Counted from the first letter of the stretch, positions 49,401-57,757 are shown. The stretch: 64,000 nt of DNA from Apus apus (GCF_020740795.1 NC_067304.1:2780056-2844055); one strand, 5' to 3'. Notes: a model not told the origin generated them from the sequence alone. Made by a program: numbers and translations.

Positions 49401-50242
49401 CTCAACACACCTTTCAGTGCCCTTAATGAACTCCACTAAAAATAACAAAACATCAGTGAAAAAGACAACCGAGTGCCTGAAGATGTGCCACCTGTGTAGC
49501 TATCACAGGTCTTCCTTCTCGCCCTCAGCACCTTTCACTGTTTGTATCTTCCTCTCGTCTCCTGAGCTTTTATTCAGCCCAGCCGTCCCCAGCCAAGCAG
49601 GAGCTGCCGCTGGAAGCGGCCCAGGCCTACAAGCAATCCCGCAGGGTCAGCAAACGCATCCCTCGCCGTTCCCGGCAGGAGCCAGGCCGGCCTGGAACCC
49701 CCCGCACCCCGGGGGCACCGACCCGGGGCTCTGAGGGGCCTGAGCCCGGCGGGACGCGGCGCTGGGGGGAGGGCGGCTGGGCCGGCCCGCGGCAGGACGG
49801 CTCCGCTCCCCTCGGATTCCAGCTCCCCGGGCCGTTTCCGCACCCCTTCTCGGGCCCGGCAGCTCCACAGCCCCTCGGCCCTCACACCCTCCCCAGGCCC
49901 GGCAGCTCCACAGCTCCCGGCCCTCACCTTCCTCCGGGGCCCGGCAGCTCTAGAGCCCCCCAGCCCTCCCCTTCCTCCCCGGCAGTTCCACAGCCCCCCA
50001 GCCCTCACCTTCCCCCCGGGCCCGGCAGCTCCACAGCCCCTCGGCCCTCACACCCACCCCGGCCCTCACACCTCCCCCCAGTCCCCACAGCAGCCCCCCC
50101 CAGGCCCCTGACCCCACCGCCCCACCTCAGCCGCCAACCCTCCCTCCCTCCCCTCCTCCTCTCCCGGGAAGAAGAGGCCCAGGAGCGGGCGGCCTGACCG
50201 GGAGAGGTGCTTCAGGATCTGCTTCTTGATGATGCCGGCCAT
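19409..50242 (-). CDS. UHRF1BP1: UHRF1BP1 / BLTP3A, bridge-like lipid transfer protein
   Basis: A VPS13/ATG2-like bridge lipid transfer protein (BLTP3A) acting at endolysosomal membranes, also described as a UHRF1-binding protein (family knowledge). Coding exons in order: 50199-50242, 36246-36408, 34609-34647, 34074-34165, 33701-33890, 33146-33286, 32400-32570, 31284-31461, 30773-30859, 30016-30180, 29418-29560, 28520-28661, 27795-27988, 25503-27052, 25066-25262, 24399-24550, 23837-23984, 22457-22728, 21501-21609, 20888-20991, 19409-19534. All junctions are GT/AG and phases match throughout: 4407 nt, 1468 aa (human about 1440). The N-terminus [20 protein letters not shown] begins the chorein domain (to about residue 115). 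The RBG-type lipid-groove region continues to about residue 800, a Ser/Glu-rich linker lies within exon 14, and a C-terminal coiled coil ends RKYNPLFQL. No disabling changes were seen. Confidence 0.96.
22457..22728 (-). CDS. UHRF1BP1: UHRF1BP1 coding exon 18 (tandem acceptor)
   Basis: This exon encodes the conserved segment with [15 protein letters not shown] and [20 protein letters not shown]. Its 3' splice site is doubled: TTTAG|CTCTAG|GAGAT. Using the upstream AG starts the exon at 22728, using the second starts it at 22722. Both keep phase 2, so the only difference is insertion or loss of two residues. The exon ends at AAG|GTGAGT. Confidence 0.85.
23091..23185 (-). mobile_element. CR1 3'-end fragment, UHRF1BP1 intron 17
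   Basis: The plus strand reads AATCACAGAATGTTTGGGG followed by GGAAGGGACCTCTAGAG and the AGTCCAACCCCCCTG block, i.e. a reverse-complemented CR1 3' end of the 'GGGACCTCTAGAG' type. It differs from the common subfamily here and resembles the copy at 53270. It is heavily 5'-truncated and in gene-sense orientation. Confidence 0.8.
23292..23336 (+). mobile_element. CR1 3'-terminal scrap
   Basis: GTGATCTCAGAGGTCTTTTCCAAC...GAGGATTCTGTGATT matches the last about 45 bp of a CR1 element on the plus strand. It lies about 105 bp from the oppositely oriented fragment at 23091-23185. It is short and diverged, so its family assignment is moderate. Confidence 0.55.
24049..24357 (+). mobile_element. CR1 LINE, UHRF1BP1 intron 16
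   Basis: Typical 5'-truncated CR1 3' region: GGAAAGCTGGGGAGGGACTT near the start, then CTGGAAGAGGGGAGGTTTAG, GGACATGAGGAGGAAATTCT, GGTTGGATGGGGCTTGGAGC and the terminal GGTCCCTTCCAACACAAACC with ATTCTATGATT. It is antisense to UHRF1BP1 and begins about 65 bp upstream of exon 17 in transcript order. Its 3' end is about 42 bp from the exon 16 donor. Confidence 0.95.
25503..27052 (-). CDS. UHRF1BP1: UHRF1BP1 coding exon 14 (large exon)
   Basis: This single 1550-nt exon encodes residues about 584-1100. It starts [19 protein letters not shown] after a TTGTGTAG acceptor and ends PPA(K) at AA|GTGAGT. It contains the conserved [20 protein letters not shown] and [18 protein letters not shown] segments, then a long acidic Ser-rich stretch ([27 protein letters not shown]) that is probably disordered, and finally the repeated amphipathic series [20 protein letters not shown]. 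Long open frames on the plus strand across this exon are its antisense shadows. Confidence 0.95.
27321..27368. repeat. A-rich (AAAC)n simple repeat
   Basis: A run of 12 A followed by ACCAAACAAAAACC and AAAC units. It lies in UHRF1BP1 intron 13. It has no adjoining recognisable retroposon body, so I treat it as a simple repeat. Confidence 0.8.
28110..28357 (+). mobile_element. CR1 LINE, UHRF1BP1 intron 12
   Basis: The core GGCACTGGAACAGGTTGCCC, GGTTGTGGAAGCCCCCTCCT, GGGCTGGTGGGAGGTGTCCC and terminal GATCTTGAAGGTCCCTTCCA with ATCCTATCATTCTATCCC identify a CR1 3' portion. It is more diverged than the copies at 24.0 and 44.9 kb, e.g. TGCTCACAGCAGGGAGG in place of the usual TGCCCATGCAGGG. It is antisense to the gene and fills nearly half of this 531-bp intron. 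Confidence 0.9.
30889..31080 (-). mobile_element. CR1 LINE abutting UHRF1BP1 exon 9
   Basis: The plus strand reads GCACAGAATGGTTTGGGTTGG, then AAGATCATCTATATCCAACC, GGGCAGAGACACGTCCCACT and AACACTTCCAGGGATGGGGT: the reverse complement of CR1. It is in sense with UHRF1BP1 and its 3' end is only about 30 nt from the exon 9 acceptor, so the branch-point region lies in, or at the edge of, the element. It is moderately diverged and 5'-truncated at about 31080. Confidence 0.9.
39321..39342. repeat. T22 homopolymer
   Basis: Twenty-two consecutive T on the plus strand (A on the UHRF1BP1 sense strand) in UHRF1BP1 intron 1. No retroposon body is recognisable beside it, so it is not assigned as a poly-A tail. 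Confidence 0.9.
43630..44012 (+). mobile_element. CR1 LINE, UHRF1BP1 intron 1
   Basis: The longest copy of the common subfamily on the plus strand: CCTGGAGAAGAGAAGGCTCC, CAGTGCCTGAAGGGGCTCC, GGAAAGCTGGGGAGGGACTT, TTAAACTGAAAGAGGGGAGA, AGGCACTGGAACAGGTTGCC and the terminal GATCTTTAAGGTCCCTTCCA with ATTCTATGACTC. It is antisense to UHRF1BP1. The upstream ends of these copies vary, as expected for incomplete reverse transcription. Confidence 0.95.
44937..45184 (+). mobile_element. CR1 LINE, UHRF1BP1 intron 1
   Basis: A 5'-truncated CR1 starting at ACTGGAAGAGGGGAGATTGA, with the full 3' region including CCATCCCTGGCAGTGTTGAA, GGTTGGATGGGGCTTGGAGC and the terminal GATCTTGAAGGTCCTTTCCA with GATTCTATGACTG. 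It is very close to the copies at 24.0, 52.2 and 63.2 kb. It lies 0.9 kb from the previous copy in the same orientation. Confidence 0.95.
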
Positions 50243-50420
50243 GCCGCGGAGCGGCGGGCTCAGCCCCGCGCGCGCCCGGGCCCCATCGCGCCTCCCGCCC
50301 CGCCCGCCGCGCCCGCAGCGCCCCCTGCTGGGCGGCCCGGGGGGCGGGGCCGCGGGAGGACCCGCACGGCCCGGGCTGCGCTGCGGGGCCGCGGGTTCGA
50401 ATCCAGCCTGGGCTTTGGAA
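49580..50420. promoter_or_regulatory. CpG island at UHRF1BP1 5' end
   Basis: A GC- and CpG-rich block covers UHRF1BP1 coding exon 1 and the flanking 0.6 kb of intron 1. No TATA box is evident next to the start codon. The transcription start is probably between 50250 and 50420 on the minus strand. A CR1 lies just upstream from about 50470, so the unique promoter sequence appears to be only about 200 bp. Confidence 0.65.
49855..50075. repeat. 38-43 bp GC-rich minisatellite
   Basis: About five tandem copies of a unit starting CCCGGCAGCTCCACAGCCCC and continuing CGGCCCTCACACC. CCCGGC starts at 49855, 49898, 49940, 49978 and 50021, giving periods of 43, 42, 38 and 43. It lies in UHRF1BP1 intron 1 about 125 bp from the exon 1 donor. 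It leaves long minus-strand frames rich in Gly, Ala and Arg that are not genes. Confidence 0.9.
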
Positions 50421-50469
50421 ACAACAGGGGCACTTGCACTGCAAATGAAGCAGTCGTAGGATCCCAGAC

Positions 50470-51207
50470 TGGTTGGGATTAGAAAGGACCTTCAAGATCA
50501 CCCAGTCGCACCCCCCTGCATGGGCAGGGACACCTCCCACCAGCCCAGGTTGCTCCAAGCCCCATCCAACCTGCCCTTCAACACTGCCAGGGATGGGGCA
50601 GCCACAGCTTCCCTGGGCAGCCTGGGCCAGGGTCTCACCACCCTCACAGCAAAGAATTCCCTCCTCATCTCCAACCTCCATCTCCCCTCTTTCAGTTGTA
50701 TAGAATCACGGAATGATTCGGGTCGGAAGGGGCCTTAAAGATCACCTGGTTCCAACCCCCAATTCAACATAAAGCAATGGAGCCAGCAAGGCTGCTTGGA
50801 ATTTAAAAAAAATAAATTCTCAATTTCATAGTGTTTCTGTGCTACTTAATGTTTGTGTTGTGACACTCTGAGGGGTGTCAATGACTCAGAGCATTTCCCA
50901 CATGGACATCTCAGCTTGGACCACCTGCAGCTGTAGAAACATTCAGTTTAAAACCACTCCCCCTTGTCCTATCACTGCCCTGTGTTAAAAAGCCCCTCCT
51001 CAGCTTTCCTGGAGCCCCTTCAGGCACTGGAAGGTGCTCTAAGGTCTCCCTGGAGCCTTCTCCTCTCCAGGCTGAACACCCCAACTCTCCCAGCCTGTCT
51101 CCAGAGCAGAGCTGCTCCAGCCCTTGGATCATCTCTGTAGCCTCCTCTGGACCCTTTCCAACAGCTCCATGTCTTTCCAGGGATGGAATACAAGGATGAA
51201 TGCAGCA
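50470..51207 (-). mobile_element. CR1 LINE, split by a nested insertion
   Basis: Two adjacent CR1 pieces in minus orientation fit together as one element. The 3' part is 50470-50697 (GATTAGAAAGGACCTTCAAG through CATCTCCCCTCTTTCAGTT) and the continuation is 50942-51207 (TTCAGTTTAAAACCACTCCC, CTTGTCCTATCACTGCCC, CCTTCAGGCACTGGAAGGTG). The gap of 244 bp is flanked on both sides by TTCAGTT, as expected for an insertion with a 7-bp target-site duplication. The element lies between the UHRF1BP1 5' end and the SNRPC 3' end. Confidence 0.85.
50698..50941 (-). mobile_element. Insertion nested in a CR1 (CR1-derived end)
   Basis: The insert begins with a second, different CR1 3' end in minus orientation (TAGAATCACGGAATGATTCG, GGGTCGGAAGGGGCCTTAAA, CACCTGGTTCCAACCCCC; 50701-50760). 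It continues with about 180 bp, including an A/T-rich tract (TTTAAAAAAAATAAATTC), that I cannot assign. The flanking TTCAGTT copies at 50691-50697 and 50942-50948 suggest that it entered in one event after the host CR1. The unassigned part may be an unfamiliar CR1 subfamily body or transduced sequence. Confidence 0.6.
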
Positions 51208-51610
51208 TGAGGCAGCATCAGAACAATTACTGTAAGAATGAGCCTTTTAACAGCATCTCTGCTTTCCTCAGTGGGGAGTCAACATTTTCTTAAATCCACC
51301 CTATTTATGTGCTGGTAAAGCCACTCAATTCCCAGTCAGATACCACTGCAGGCTTTTCTGATGTCCCTTTTTTGTTGTTTTTTATTAAAAACACGTGCAC
51401 TTGTTTTAACACAAGAATAAAAAATGCAGGTGGTGATACAGCTCCTGAGGGGTACGAGATGAAAGAGAGAGGCTGCCTAAGTACTGAGGAGAGAAGAAAC
51501 CCTGAAAGTTAAGAGAGGGAGCAAGGAAAACTGACAGCTCTTTCTGCCAGGCAGATAAACCAGACACAGAGCAAGGCTCAGGTTCTCCGTAGGTAAAACA
51601 GGACCCATGT

Positions 51611-51616
51611 TTTATT
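51611..51616 (-). terminator. SNRPC polyadenylation signal
   Basis: TTTATT on the plus strand is AATAAA on the minus strand, about 250 nt after the SNRPC stop codon (51866-51864). It is the first canonical hexamer downstream and gives a short 3' UTR, as is usual for this gene. Confidence 0.65.
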
Positions 51617-51863
51617 GTTGTGTTTTATGACTCAATGGGCGGAAAGAAACAAAGAAAACAAATTAAAAAACCACCAAAAATACAGGCCAGGTACAAAAGC
51701 ATCAGTTCAGTGTGCAGCTAGGGCAAACTGTCTGCAATCTGAAGGAACAGCAGATCTCTCCCACACACTGGTTTAATACAAAATCCTATGGATACGGGTC
51801 TGTGACATTTTATCATGGGGAAGATTGAAATAGGAGAGAGAAAAGGCAGCTTCATTTCCACCT

Positions 51864-54800
51864 TTATCTGTCTGGACGGGTCATTCCTGGCCTGGTTGGC
51901 ACCATCATGGGTCTGGAGGGTGGTCTCATCATTGGAGGCCCTGGCATCATTGGCATGTGTCCTCCCATCGGGGGTCTCATCCCTGGGGCTACAAAGGGAA
52001 AAAGAGGATGTTAGAGACGAACTCTTGGGAGTCCCATCAGTGCAGGCTCCTCCCCCAGCAGTTCATTTCACAAGTGTGTAAGCTTTGATCTAGAAGCTGG
52101 CTGAGATGGATGACATTTCCCTGAAGGATATTAGTAATTAGCAGAGGAAGAACCAAGTTCCTGGGTTATACACCCACTCGACAATATTCAGTGGAACAGG
52201 TTGCCCAGGGAAGCTGTGGCTGCCCCATCCCTGGCAGTGTTGAAGGGCAGGTTGGATGGGGCTTGGAGCAACCTGGGCTGGTGGGAGGTGTCCCTGCCCA
52301 TGCAGGGAGGCTGGAACTGGATGATCTTGAAGGTCCCTCCCAACCCAAACCATTCCACAATTCTATAAAATTATTTTCAACCACTCAAAAGAGACACCAG
52401 TTTAATTACCAAATTAGAAAGTTCATTTGGAAAAAAGTGCTGCAAAATCCTCCAGTATGTAAAGAAAACAAATTGAAAGACCAGTGTACTTTGTCCAGCT
52501 GGGTATTAGCATTAGCAAAGAAAAGCAAGTGCTCTGCTAAAAGGCACTGAAATAATGGTTTCCATCCAACATCTCAATTTATTTTCAGGCAGCCACTACA
52601 CTGCCCAATTATCACAGATCATGCACGGATTTTGTGCCCTTAAAACACAGAACAGTTTCTACCAGCAGAACAATAATTGCAAAGACACTTCTTGACACTT
52701 AGTGTCTTTAGATTTCTTCCAGTAACTGCTTCAACAAAACATCCTCTGAGAATTCTTGAAATGCCAGTGAGCTCAGACACGGAAAGGATCAAAGACTGTT
52801 TAGTTTGTCTTTGCAGTTCTATAAAAAAAGACTTTGGAAGGCAGGTGGTTTCTCTGGAACACACTGTCTTGAGACATTTTAAATAATACAACTAATTTAA
52901 TGCTAAAATGTACCCCTTGTGCAAAAACAGAAGCTCTGCAAACACAGGATTCCTAAACAATTAAAGATTGTACTGTCAAGACTAGAGGTAGAAAAGCTAC
53001 AATTTACTATAATTTCAGTTGCCCAGAGGGACTAGTAACTCCCAACCAGTAGGAAAGGAACTTTAATTAGCAGGTGTAAGACTGTTTAATGTCTCACCAC
53101 ACAGAGAAAATGGATCAGCAAATGTGTGTACACAGTCTGTGCAAACTGAAACACTTGCAGAGGTTGGGGCTTGGGGTGTCCCCCCACCCTGTGGTTGCAT
53201 GAGGGCTGAAGTGACATCAGCCATGAACCAGACTGCAGCTCACACCCAGGGACTGCTGCTGCTTCACTGAACCACAGAGTGGGGGGGTTGGAAGGGACCT
53301 CTGGAGATCATCCAGTCCAAACCCCCTGCTAGAGCAGGATCCCCTAGAGCAGATCCCACAGGAACACATTCAGGTGGGTTTTCAATGTCTCCAGGGATGG
53401 AAACTCCTCAGCCTCCCTGAGCAGCCTGTCCCAGGGCTCCGTCACCCTCACAGTAAAGAAGTATTTTCTCATATTCAGCTTAAACCTCCTGTGAATCAGT
53501 TTGTGCTCATTGCCCCCTGTCCTGTCACTGGGCACCACTGAGAAGAGTCTGGCCCCATCCTCCTGCCACCCCCTGGAGATACTGATCAGCACTGATGAGA
53601 TCCAAGATCCCCCCTCAGCCTCTTTTTGTCTCAGCTGAGCAGCCCCAGCTCTCCCAGCCTTTCCTCACAGGCAGATGCTCCAGCCCCTTCATCACCTCAG
53701 TGGCCTGTACTGGACTCTCTCCAGCAGTTCCTTGTCCTCCTTGAACTGGGCAGCCCAGAACTGCACACAGTTACCCAGGTAGGCCCCACATCTTCCACGT
53801 TTCTTTCCCAACTCCTTAGGCAGCAAATAGAACCCAAACACCCCCCAAACCACAGCCTGAAGTGACAGGGATTGACCCATTTCCAGACTTACCAGGACCA
53901 ACTGGCATCATTCCTGGTGGGGGTGGGCCCATCATTGGCATCATTGGTGGCCCCCCCATGTGAGGGGCTGGCATCATGCCAGGCCTGGGGGGTCCAGCTG
54001 AGCACACAGAGAGATCAGTCACAGACCTGTTGGCTTTCAAACTCATCAATGCTAAACAGTTCTTCAACTTCACAGGAAATTTTAGTCATAAAGGTGTCTG
54101 AGATTGTTTTACGACTACCTGCCTTAGTTTGCAGTTTCAGTTCTGACTTTAGGTGCCAAAAAAGTGAGCCAGAGGAACACAGCAGCTCCTACTTCCACCT
54201 CTAATGGAGGTGGCTACCACTTCCAGCCGCAGGACTCTCAGCAGAAAGGAACTTCAAGACTTTGCCAGCTGAAGTTCAGACTATTCTATTTTATAAAACC
54301 CACCCAAACACTGTGCTGGAAGTTTTACTGAAGGTGTTTACACAGCTGGCAATTAATGAGGAGGCACAGGCCTATTAACATGCTAATGTTACTAAACTAA
54401 GACAAACTAAGGATGAGGGTGGTGGCTGAAACACTCTCACTTTGATACTCACAAAGTGTCTCAGCCCGATTTCAAGCTGAAAGGACTTCTCTTAACAAGT
54501 GTCTCATGGGTTGACAAAACAGGACAAGAAGCAAGACCCAGCACAGCTCCAGAGAGCTGCGATCCCAGTCAGACACCACCCAGTGGAGACTTACGGATGC
54601 TGGGAGGAGGTGGGATCATGGCTCCTGCAGGGGGTGGTGCCGAGAACGGCGTCGGTGGGATTTTGCCTTGCTGGAATGCAGCCGCTACATTGGGGGGGAA
54701 AAGAAAAAAAAAAAAAAAGGAAAGAAAGAATCCCAGGAGAAAAAAAAACCAGTTACAAGGCTAAGGAAGGGCCTGTGTCCATCGTCCGTCTCATGCCACA

Positions 54801-57167
54801 CGGTCACGTCATGCTGCGTGCTCAGGTGTCCTAACTGGAACAAATCCCTGGATTGTGCTGCTTGTCATGGTGGAAGGACCTGATAATTCTTGAAGGCAAT
54901 TAGTAATTACTCCTCCAGTTGAGACTAGAGAGCTCCTTGATGGATTTCACACAGGGAACAGGATGGGAGAGAAAAAAAAAAACCACATCGTGGGATTTGC
55001 AGGTTGCGACTTTCAGCTGGGATCACTGGGTAAAGACATGCTGACCTGGAAAGGGACAGGAGGGAATGGCTGGGGTAGGGGACAAGAAGCATGAAAAACA
55101 TGGAGAGGTGAAATTCAAAAGGCTGGGATCGACTAGAGGGTAAAGGGGAAGATGTGAAAGTTGGAAACGTCGCCAGGAAAATGGACACGAGGAAATGGAG
55201 CGAAGCTACGTCAGGGAAGGGTCAGGCTGGAGAGCAGGAAAAGGCTGAGAGGGTGGGTGGTCCCTGGAACAGGCTCCCCAGGTGGGAACAGCTCCCCTCA
55301 AGGCTCAAGGAGCACCTGGGCAATGCTCTTCAGTCAGAGGGTTTGGTTTCAGGAAGCCCTGCCAGGAGCAGGGAGTTGGAATGGACCATATGGATCCCTT
55401 CCAACTGGAGACATTCTGTGCTCTCAGGAAAGGTGCCACGAGGCTGATCTGCCATTTGTTTTTCTTTTCATGGAGAAAAGAATCATTACTCAGAGGACAA
55501 GTACCCTATAAGCTGACTTCACACTTTATTCAAGTCTTTAATAGCAAGAGAGGGGAAAAAAACCCCCAGTATCCCTCAAGAACTGAGGGCAACTTAGAGC
55601 ATAACAAAAAATATCAAAAATCCATCCATTTTAATGTCCATTTTCCTATCTTTTGGATTTCTTATTCATGCTTTTTACATGAGCATGCTGCTACCAAAAA
55701 GCAGAAACGTGTTACATGACCTAACATGACCTTCCCAGCAGGGCTCAAGGCCCCAGGAGTGAAGCAGAAAGTGCCTCAGTCTCTCCTCTGGAAACCCACC
55801 CAGATGACCTCAAGATTCAGACTCTGAAGTGAAGTTTTTCCTCCTGATTCCCAGAGCAAAGACTCAGCAGGGAAGGGAGGAAGAAGGGAAGAAAAGCAGT
55901 TGGAAGAAAGACAGGGGAAGTAAGGAGAGAGCAACCCAGGGTCAGGGAAGGAGTAACCTTACTTGTTTTGTCAATCAGGCTCTGAGCTTGCTCCTCCATC
56001 CATTTCTGGTAATAATCCTTCACATTCTCCTTGTGTTTTCGACCACTGCAGTGGGTTTTCCTCACGGAGGGCTGAGGAAGATCACAAAACCCAAAAGGTT
56101 ACATTATTATCTCCTCCTAACTCATCACAACACTCGTGGGCAGCTGTGAGTACCAGCTGCCTTTGGCTGCTGACAGTTAAATCACTCCTATTCTCATTTC
56201 TTTTATGCAAAAAAGAAGTGAGAAGTCAAGAAGGACAGTGTAACAGTCGCTGTGACCTGACTTGGGTTTAAATTTTATTTTATTGCACTTAGAATCTTGG
56301 AATGGTTTGGGTTGGAAGGGACCTTAAAGCCCATCCAGTCCCACCCCTGCATGGGCAGGGACACCTCCCACCAGCCCAGGCTGCTCCAAGCCCCATCCAA
56401 CCTGCCCTTCAACACTGCCAGGGATGGGGCAGCCACAGCTTCCCTGGGCAACCTGGGCCAGGCTCTCACCACCCTCACAGCAAAGAATTTCCTCCTCATG
56501 TCCAACCTCCATCTCCCTCTTCCACTTTTCATCCATCCCCCTCATCCCATCCCTCAAGCCCCTCCCCAGCTTTCCTGGAGCCCCTTCAGGCACTGGAAGG
56601 TGCTCTCAGGTCTCCCTGGAGCCTTCTCTTCTCCAGGCTGAACACCCCAACTCTCCCAGCCTGTCTCCAGAGCAGAGCTGCTCCAGCCCTTGGATCATCT
56701 CTGAGGCCACCTCTGGACTTCATCCAGATGGGGAATCACTGCAGAAGGTTTGGTCCTTACCGAGTCATGGGTGAGGTACGTGTCACAATAATCACAATAA
56801 AACCTGAAGAGGGAAAACTCTGTTATTAACAACTCACTTCACACTGTGGGGGTTAAAACACCCCCCAGGGGCTCCGCGGCTGGGCCCGGGGCCGGTTAAA
56901 GGAGGAAGCACTGCTCCGGGACAAGCCCCGACGCCCCTTTTCCCCCATTTCCGCGCTTCCCGAGGCCTCAACAAGCACGACCCGCCCCCCGGGATCCCCA
57001 AACCGTAACCGGGGCCCAACCGGCCCCTCCCCGCCGGGCCCGAGCAGCCCCCCCCCGCGGCCCAGGCCCTGCCTCCCGTGCCCGGGCAGCCCTCGCCTCC
57101 AACCCCGCCTCCCGGGGCCGGTTCCCGGACTCCCGCCCCCCCCCACGCTCCGCGCTCACTTGGGCAT
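51864..57167 (-). CDS. SNRPC: SNRPC, U1 snRNP protein C (complete)
   Basis: U1-C is a nuclear component of the U1 snRNP that stabilises U1 snRNA pairing with the 5' splice site (family knowledge). Six coding exons on the minus strand: 57160-57167, 56761-56803, 55963-56071, 54595-54684, 53893-53997, 51864-51988. All junctions are GT/AG, and phases join to 480 nt, 159 aa, the same length as I recall for human. The N-terminus [20 protein letters not shown] carries the C2H2 zinc finger (C6, C9, H24, H30) and continues to [19 protein letters not shown]. The rest is Pro/Met/Gly-rich ([19 protein letters not shown], ending MTRPDR), typical of U1-C. The first coding exon is only 8 nt. Introns 2 and 5 carry CR1 copies, and intron 4 (53998-54594) has none that I see. 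Confidence 0.98.
52194..52368 (+). mobile_element. CR1 LINE, SNRPC intron 5
   Basis: A short CR1 beginning at GGAACAGGTTGCCCAGGGAA and running through GGTTGGATGGGGCTTGGAGC to the terminal GATCTTGAAGGTCCCTCCCA with CCACAATTCTATAAAA. It is antisense to SNRPC. It is nearly identical over its length to the copies at 24.0, 44.9 and 63.2 kb. Confidence 0.93.
53270..53800 (-). mobile_element. CR1 LINE, second subfamily, SNRPC intron 5
   Basis: The plus strand is the reverse complement of a CR1 of the 'GGGACCTCTGGAGATCATCC' type: AACCACAGAGTGGGGGGGTT end, CCTGTCCCAGGGCTCCGTCA, CACAGTAAAGAAGTATTTTC, CATTGCCCCCTGTCCTGTCA and on to CAGTTCCTTGTCCTCCTTGA. At about 530 bp it is the longest CR1 in the window. 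It is in sense with SNRPC and lies about 90 bp downstream of the exon 5 donor in transcript order. Confidence 0.93.
54704..54718. repeat. A15 run, SNRPC intron 3 pyrimidine tract
   Basis: Fifteen consecutive A on the plus strand, i.e. T15 on the SNRPC sense strand, 20 nt upstream of the exon 4 acceptor (TGTAG|CGG). It forms part of an unusually long polypyrimidine tract for that splice site. Confidence 0.85.
55050..55440 (+). mobile_element. Old CR1 LINE, SNRPC intron 3
   Basis: The pattern GGGGACAAGAAGCATG, GAGGTGAAATTCAAAAGG, GACACGAGGAAATGGAGC, GGCTGGAGAGCAGGAAAAGG, CTGGAACAGGCTCCCCAGG and a final ATCCCTTCCAACTGGAGAC with ATTCTGTGCTCTC follows a different CR1 subfamily from the common one here, and it is more diverged. 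It is antisense to SNRPC. The left boundary is approximate. Confidence 0.75.
56289..56735 (-). mobile_element. CR1 LINE filling SNRPC intron 2
   Basis: A reverse-complemented CR1 of the common subfamily: GAATCTTGGAATGGTTTGGG end, CCTGCATGGGCAGGGACACC, CAACACTGCCAGGGATGGGG, AGCAAAGAATTTCCTCCTCA, then the upstream part CCCCTTCAGGCACTGGAAGG and GAACACCCCAACTCTCCCAG. It is in sense with SNRPC, occupies about two thirds of the 689-bp intron, and its truncated 5' end lies about 25 bp from the exon 2 donor. Confidence 0.95.
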
Positions 57168-57192
57168 CCTGCTCCCCGCGCCCCGCCACCGG

Positions 57193-57201
57193 CCGGAAGT
57201 G
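57193..57201 (-). promoter_or_regulatory. ETS/GABP site at SNRPC start
   Basis: CCGGAAGTG on the plus strand (CACTTCCGG in SNRPC direction), 26 bp upstream of the SNRPC ATG. This core matches the GABP/ELK consensus often found at housekeeping transcription starts, so SNRPC transcription probably begins at or near it. Confidence 0.6.
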
Positions 57202-57746
57202 ACGCACTCCAGGAGCGACAGCGGCGCAGGGCGGGCCCAGCGCCCGACGGCAGCCGGCGAGGGACAAGGGAGGCTGAGGGGCGGGCTCCGCTCCTCCCGC
57301 CTCCCCGGCGGGGCCCGCGGCGCTCCCCGCGGGTCACGGGGGTGTGGGGGGGCTTCCCCGGCCACGCGTGTTGGGGAAGCAGCTCCCGTGAGGCGAGGGG
57401 AGGCTGAGGAGGCTGCTCGGGGCAGGGGAAAAGCCGGGAGCGTTTTGCTGAGGCGGAGCGCGCGGCTGCGCGGCGGGAGCCGGGGCCAGCCTGGCCGCGA
57501 GGGGCCTCGCGGGGCTGAGAAAGGGGAAATCGGGGAAGAAAAGTGGTTTGTTTTTTTTGGGGGGCGGGGGAGTGGAAAAAACACCCCCCCCAAACGCACA
57601 AACCCAAACAAACCGGGGGCGAGGCCAGCGCGCCGCGGCGCCACGTGACCCGAGGGCCCCGCCCCCTCGTTTGCATACGTAAACACGCGCAGAGTGACCG
57701 CGATGACGCAATCGCCTCCCCCCCCTCAAAAAAACCTCCGCCTCTC

Positions 57747-57757
57747 ATTTGCATACG
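57747..57757 (+). promoter_or_regulatory. Octamer site ATTTGCAT (second TTTGCATACG copy)
   Basis: A perfect ATTTGCAT octamer (57747-57754), the POU2F1/Oct-1 consensus. The ten bases TTTGCATACG (57748-57757) also occur at 57670-57679 in the same orientation, 78 bp away, where the preceding base gives GTTTGCAT. Confidence 0.55.

Larger units (their letters stand above)
36409..50198 (-). other. UHRF1BP1: UHRF1BP1 intron 1
   Basis: A 13.8-kb first intron between the 44-nt coding part of exon 1 and the exon encoding [17 protein letters not shown]. It holds a T22 run at 39321-39342, two CR1 copies (43630 and 44937) and a GC-rich minisatellite next to exon 1. The remaining sequence, 36.5-43.6 and 45.2-49.5 kb, shows no repeat or open frame that I can assign. 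Such long first introns often carry enhancers, but none can be named from sequence alone. Confidence 0.85.

Noticed and set aside
50394-50404. Perfect Pol III B-box GGTTCGAATCC
   Set aside because: The surrounding sequence does not fold as a tRNA: the T stem has a mismatch, and no complementary acceptor stem or A-box lies at the required distance. Probably chance in GC-rich sequence.
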